From the NCBI RefSeq assembly GCF_030159255.1, contig NZ_BSCT01000009.1, forward strand, positions 62,001-126,000: DNA of 64,000 bases, in the 5' to 3' direction. Source of the DNA: Bradyrhizobium sp. SSBR45G (GTDB lineage: Bacteria > Pseudomonadota > Alphaproteobacteria > Rhizobiales > Xanthobacteraceae). The first letter of the stretch is position 1, and each line of letters starts with the position of its first letter. Shown piece by piece: positions 61,830 through 64,000 of the stretch. The position numbers were made by a program, and so were the translations under genes. Below the pieces are notes generated by a model. The model was given only the letters and a program-made list of their open reading frames with translations. It was not told the DNA's origin and made no database searches.

Positions 61830-62411
61830 TTACGTCGTAAGTTCGACCGTTTTGAAGTCTGCCGGCAGGATGACCTCGAGCAGCTCGACGTCGTCGGAAT
61901 AGTCGAGGATCATGTGCCGGATCTTCGGCGGCTGGGTCCAGCAGCTGCCCTCTTTCATCAGTGTCTCGCCAACACCTTCCAGGTAGCTCTTCACCCAGCC
62001 CTTCAGCACGTAAACCATCTGGAAGTCGACGGCGTGGGTGTGCAGCTTCGACACCTCCTGCGGATTGCACGGCGGCAGCATGCGGATGACATGCGCGCGT
62101 GCCAGACCATGGGTGGCGGCGGCAATGCCGAGGTCGCGGTAATGCGCATAGGCGCGCAGCCCGTCGGCCTTGAAATCCTCCTCGCGGTGGTGGCTGATCG
62201 CGACCGACTGCTTGCGCCGGCGTGGCGCCGACGACGGGCTCGCGTTGCGTGCGAGCGCCTTCCGTGCGGTAGGCGCAACCGACCTGCCCGGCTTCGCGGG
62301 CGGCTTGGCCGCGGTCTTCGCTGAAGGCTTACTGCGCGTCGCCGTCTTCCGCGGCGCAGCCTTGGTGGCGGCGCGTGATGCGGGCTTGGTGGTGCGGCTC
62401 TTGGTGGCCAT
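61830..62411 (-). CDS. Cupin domain protein with basic Ala/Lys/Pro-rich N terminus, 193 aa
   Basis: The first 70 residues are Lys/Ala/Pro/Arg/Thr-rich, H1-histone-like (TKSRTTKPASRAATKAAPRK, then KPPAKPGRSVAPTARKAL). The rest is a cupin barrel: VSKLHTHAVDFQMVYVLKGW gives the His pair of motif 1, then GETLMKEGSCWTQPPKIRHM of motif 2. The tail could bind DNA or act as a linker to an acidic partner. Enzymatic or ligand-binding function of the barrel is not known. Confidence 0.88.
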   Translation of the reverse strand: MATKSRTTKPASRAATKAAPRKTATRSKPSAKTAAKPPAKPGRSVAPTARKALARNASPSSAPRRRKQSVAISHHREEDFKADGLRAYAHYRDLGIAAATHGLARAHVIRMLPPCNPQEVSKLHTHAVDFQMVYVLKGWVKSYLEGVGETLMKEGSCWTQPPKIRHMILDYSDDVELLEVILPADFKTVELTT

Positions 62412-62485
62412 GGTGCTCTCCCCTGCGTGTCCTCATCGCGAGGGTAGCACACCTTGGAGAGTCTCAGCAGGCGCTCCAACAATGG

Positions 62486-62588
62486 TCGTCATTCCAGAGC
62501 GTGCGCAGCGCGAGCCCGGAATCCATTTCTCCGCACGTCCTGCCGCCCGATGATTCCGGGCTCGCGCTACGCGCGCCCCGGAATGACA
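62486..62588. repeat. Dispersed palindromic repeat, gtcattccggggc family, copy 7 (short)
   Basis: cgtcattccagagcgtgcgc, then gagcccggaatccat; right end gattccgggctcgcgctac, then gccccggaatgac. The left arm is slightly altered. Confidence 0.8.
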
Positions 62589-62615
62589 ACGGTGGTTGTG
62601 GCATCCGCCGTGGCC

Positions 62616-62900
62616 TCAATGCAGCACGAACATGCCGTCGACGGCGCGCAACTCGGCGGGCTTGATCAGCTTGGAATGTGCCACCGTGACCGAGAACAGC
62701 GGTCCCTCGATCTTCTCCTGCCAGAATGCCAGGAAGTCCTGCAGCGCCGGGAATTTCGGAAACAGGTCGTAGTTCTGCCAGACATAGGTTTGCAGCAGCG
62801 AGCGGTGATCCGGCATCCGATACAGGATCTGCGCCGTCGTCAGCCCATAACCCAACACCTGTTTCCGAAAGTCCTCGGAAACCTCAACCTTCGACACCAT
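62616..62900 (-). CDS. usg: Usg family protein, 94 aa
   Basis: Short protein starting MVSKVEVSEDFRKQVLGYGL, then TTAQILYRMPDHRSLLQTYV, matching the usg family of rhizobia and Caulobacter. The start at 62900 follows ggaggttggc with ideal spacing, so upstream in-frame Met codons are ignored. The family name comes from its place near tryptophan genes in other species; no trp gene is in this window. Function unknown. It lies divergent from the groES operon. Confidence 0.93.
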   Translation of the reverse strand: MVSKVEVSEDFRKQVLGYGLTTAQILYRMPDHRSLLQTYVWQNYDLFPKFPALQDFLAFWQEKIEGPLFSVTVAHSKLIKPAELRAVDGMFVLH

Positions 62901-63167
62901 GCCAACCTCCGTTTCTGGAGCGCATGTCCGGCGTGGCAACCGGGATCGAGCCACCCGGCGAAGATGCGCTCACCAAGACAAAATGTGACGCATGACCTTG
63001 CTCCATCTCAAGCTTAAAAGTTTAACGGGCTGTTGAAATATGCTGCATTAGCAGCGACTTAGGCCGGGTGCTAATACGGGGTTTCGCGGTTCGTTCCGGA
63101 GCCGTTAACGCTATTGGAACGCTTTGGCACACCGCGCAGTTGACTGCTAATTTTTCTGCTACACACC

Positions 63168-63196
63168 CTTGCCCGGCCCGGCACTCTCGCCTATTT
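63168..63196 (+). promoter_or_regulatory. Promoter of groESL
   Basis: CTTGCC (63168-63173), 17 nt, CTATTT (63191-63196), close to the rhizobial consensus CTTGAC / CTATAT. The CIRCE element begins 12 nt downstream, so transcription would start just before or in it. A heat-shock sigma (RpoH) reading of the same -35/-10 is possible. Confidence 0.6.
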
Positions 63197-63208
63197 CCAG
63201 GGAAGGCG

Positions 63209-63235
63209 CTGGCACTCGCCGGTGCCGACTGCCAA
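63209..63235 (+). promoter_or_regulatory. CIRCE operator (HrcA-binding)
   Basis: ctggcactc, 9 nt (gccggtgcc), gactgccaa: an inverted repeat that follows the CIRCE consensus TTAGCACTC-N9-GAGTGCTAA with a few changes. It lies 44 nt before the groES start. HrcA should repress here until heat shock. Confidence 0.85.
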
Positions 63236-63278
63236 AATTCCAGAAACTGAAATCGCCTCAATATCTTAGGAGGACTGT

Positions 63279-63596
63279 ATGGCTTTCCGTCCGCTTCACG
63301 ACCGCGTCGTGGTCAAGCGCATCGACGCCGAAGAGAAGACCGCTGGCGGCATCATCATCCCCGACTCGGCCAAGGAAAAGCCCTCGCAGGGCGAAGTCGT
63401 CGGCGTGGGCCCCGGCGCCCGCGACGAGAGCGGCAAGCTGGTTCCGCTCGACGTCCAGGTCGGTGATCGCGTGCTGTTCGGCAAGTGGTCCGGCACTGAG
63501 GTCAAGATCGACGGCCAGGAGCTGCTCATCATGAAGGAGAGCGACATCATGGGCGTGATCACCGAGACCGCGTCGAAGAAGAAGGCGGCCGCCTAA
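63279..63596 (+). CDS. groES: Co-chaperonin GroES, 105 aa
   Basis: Begins [20 protein letters not shown] and has the mobile-loop region [20 protein letters not shown] that docks on GroEL. Ends [15 protein letters not shown] strong ribosome site (taggaggactgt) precedes it. It forms a seven-subunit lid on GroEL in the cytoplasm. It is controlled by the promoter and CIRCE element listed above and is cotranscribed with groEL. Bradyrhizobium usually has several such operons. Confidence 0.98.
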   Translation: MAFRPLHDRVVVKRIDAEEKTAGGIIIPDSAKEKPSQGEVVGVGPGARDESGKLVPLDVQVGDRVLFGKWSGTEVKIDGQELLIMKESDIMGVITETASKKKAAA

Positions 63597-63625
63597 AGCC
63601 GCAATCCGCTCACGCTCACCCCTGA

Positions 63626-64000
<375 letters not shown>

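Noticed and set aside
62454..63017. 187-codon frame over the usg region
   Set aside because: It runs antisense to usg and through the palindromic repeat at 62486, so it is a chance frame.

Overview
The window is GC-rich DNA from an alphaproteobacterium, most likely Bradyrhizobium or a close relative. The evidence is the gene content (usg, DUF3126 beside cysE, rhizobial-type groESL with a CIRCE operator), the rhizobial look of the promoters, and many copies of imperfect palindromic repeats typical of that group. No rRNA, insertion sequence, transposase, integrase gene or CRISPR array was seen.

Layout. 1-13.2 kb: small housekeeping and envelope genes. These include a Tat-exported dienelactone-hydrolase-like enzyme cut by the window edge, small exported Gly-rich proteins, a ribbon-helix-helix-like gene overlapping a 55-aa Rmf-like gene, gamma carbonic anhydrase, cysE with DUF3126, a polytopic membrane protein, an alpha/beta hydrolase, a zinc-finger protein and an FAD monooxygenase. 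13.2-14.3 kb: tRNA-Leu(UAA), then a 0.9-kb segment with a ParD antitoxin and a frameshifted ParE toxin, closed by a degenerate copy of the tRNA 3' half. 14.3-19.1 kb: nitrilase-like hydrolase, SDR, a GST/AHSA1/ArsR cluster and a soluble chemoreceptor with a CZB domain. 19.4-35.4 kb: a large peptide or amide uptake and degradation locus. It has three tandem paralogous substrate-binding proteins with matching candidate promoters, and divergent genes for an M20 peptidase, two Dpp-type permeases, a fused two-domain ATPase, an MlrC-like M81 protein, an M20 amidohydrolase and an amidase. 35.8-40.5 kb: enoyl-CoA hydratase, quinone reductase, HCCA-type isomerase, GST and a MetE-like methyltransferase. 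41.0-49.8 kb: a 1078-aa autotransporter, a peptidoglycan-hydrolase-like protein, pectate lyase, gpt and a CinA-like protein. 50.0-54.5 kb: an Anbu locus (circularly permuted ATP-grasp, alpha-E, transglutaminase, Anbu proteasome-type protease). 54.6-64.0 kb: SDR, MFS, rhomboid protease, nucleoside transporter, acyltransferase-SGNH protein, cupin, usg and the groES-groEL operon, the last cut by the window edge.

The best candidates for systems needing more attention are the Anbu/ATP-grasp/alpha-E/transglutaminase set and the triplicated-receptor peptide locus with its shared promoter element and perfect 8+8 inverted repeat. The tRNA-Leu-bounded toxin-antitoxin remnant, the overlapping RHH/Rmf-like pair, and a decayed copy of the MFS gene start beyond the rhomboid gene are also notable. 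All similarities were judged by eye; no database was searched.
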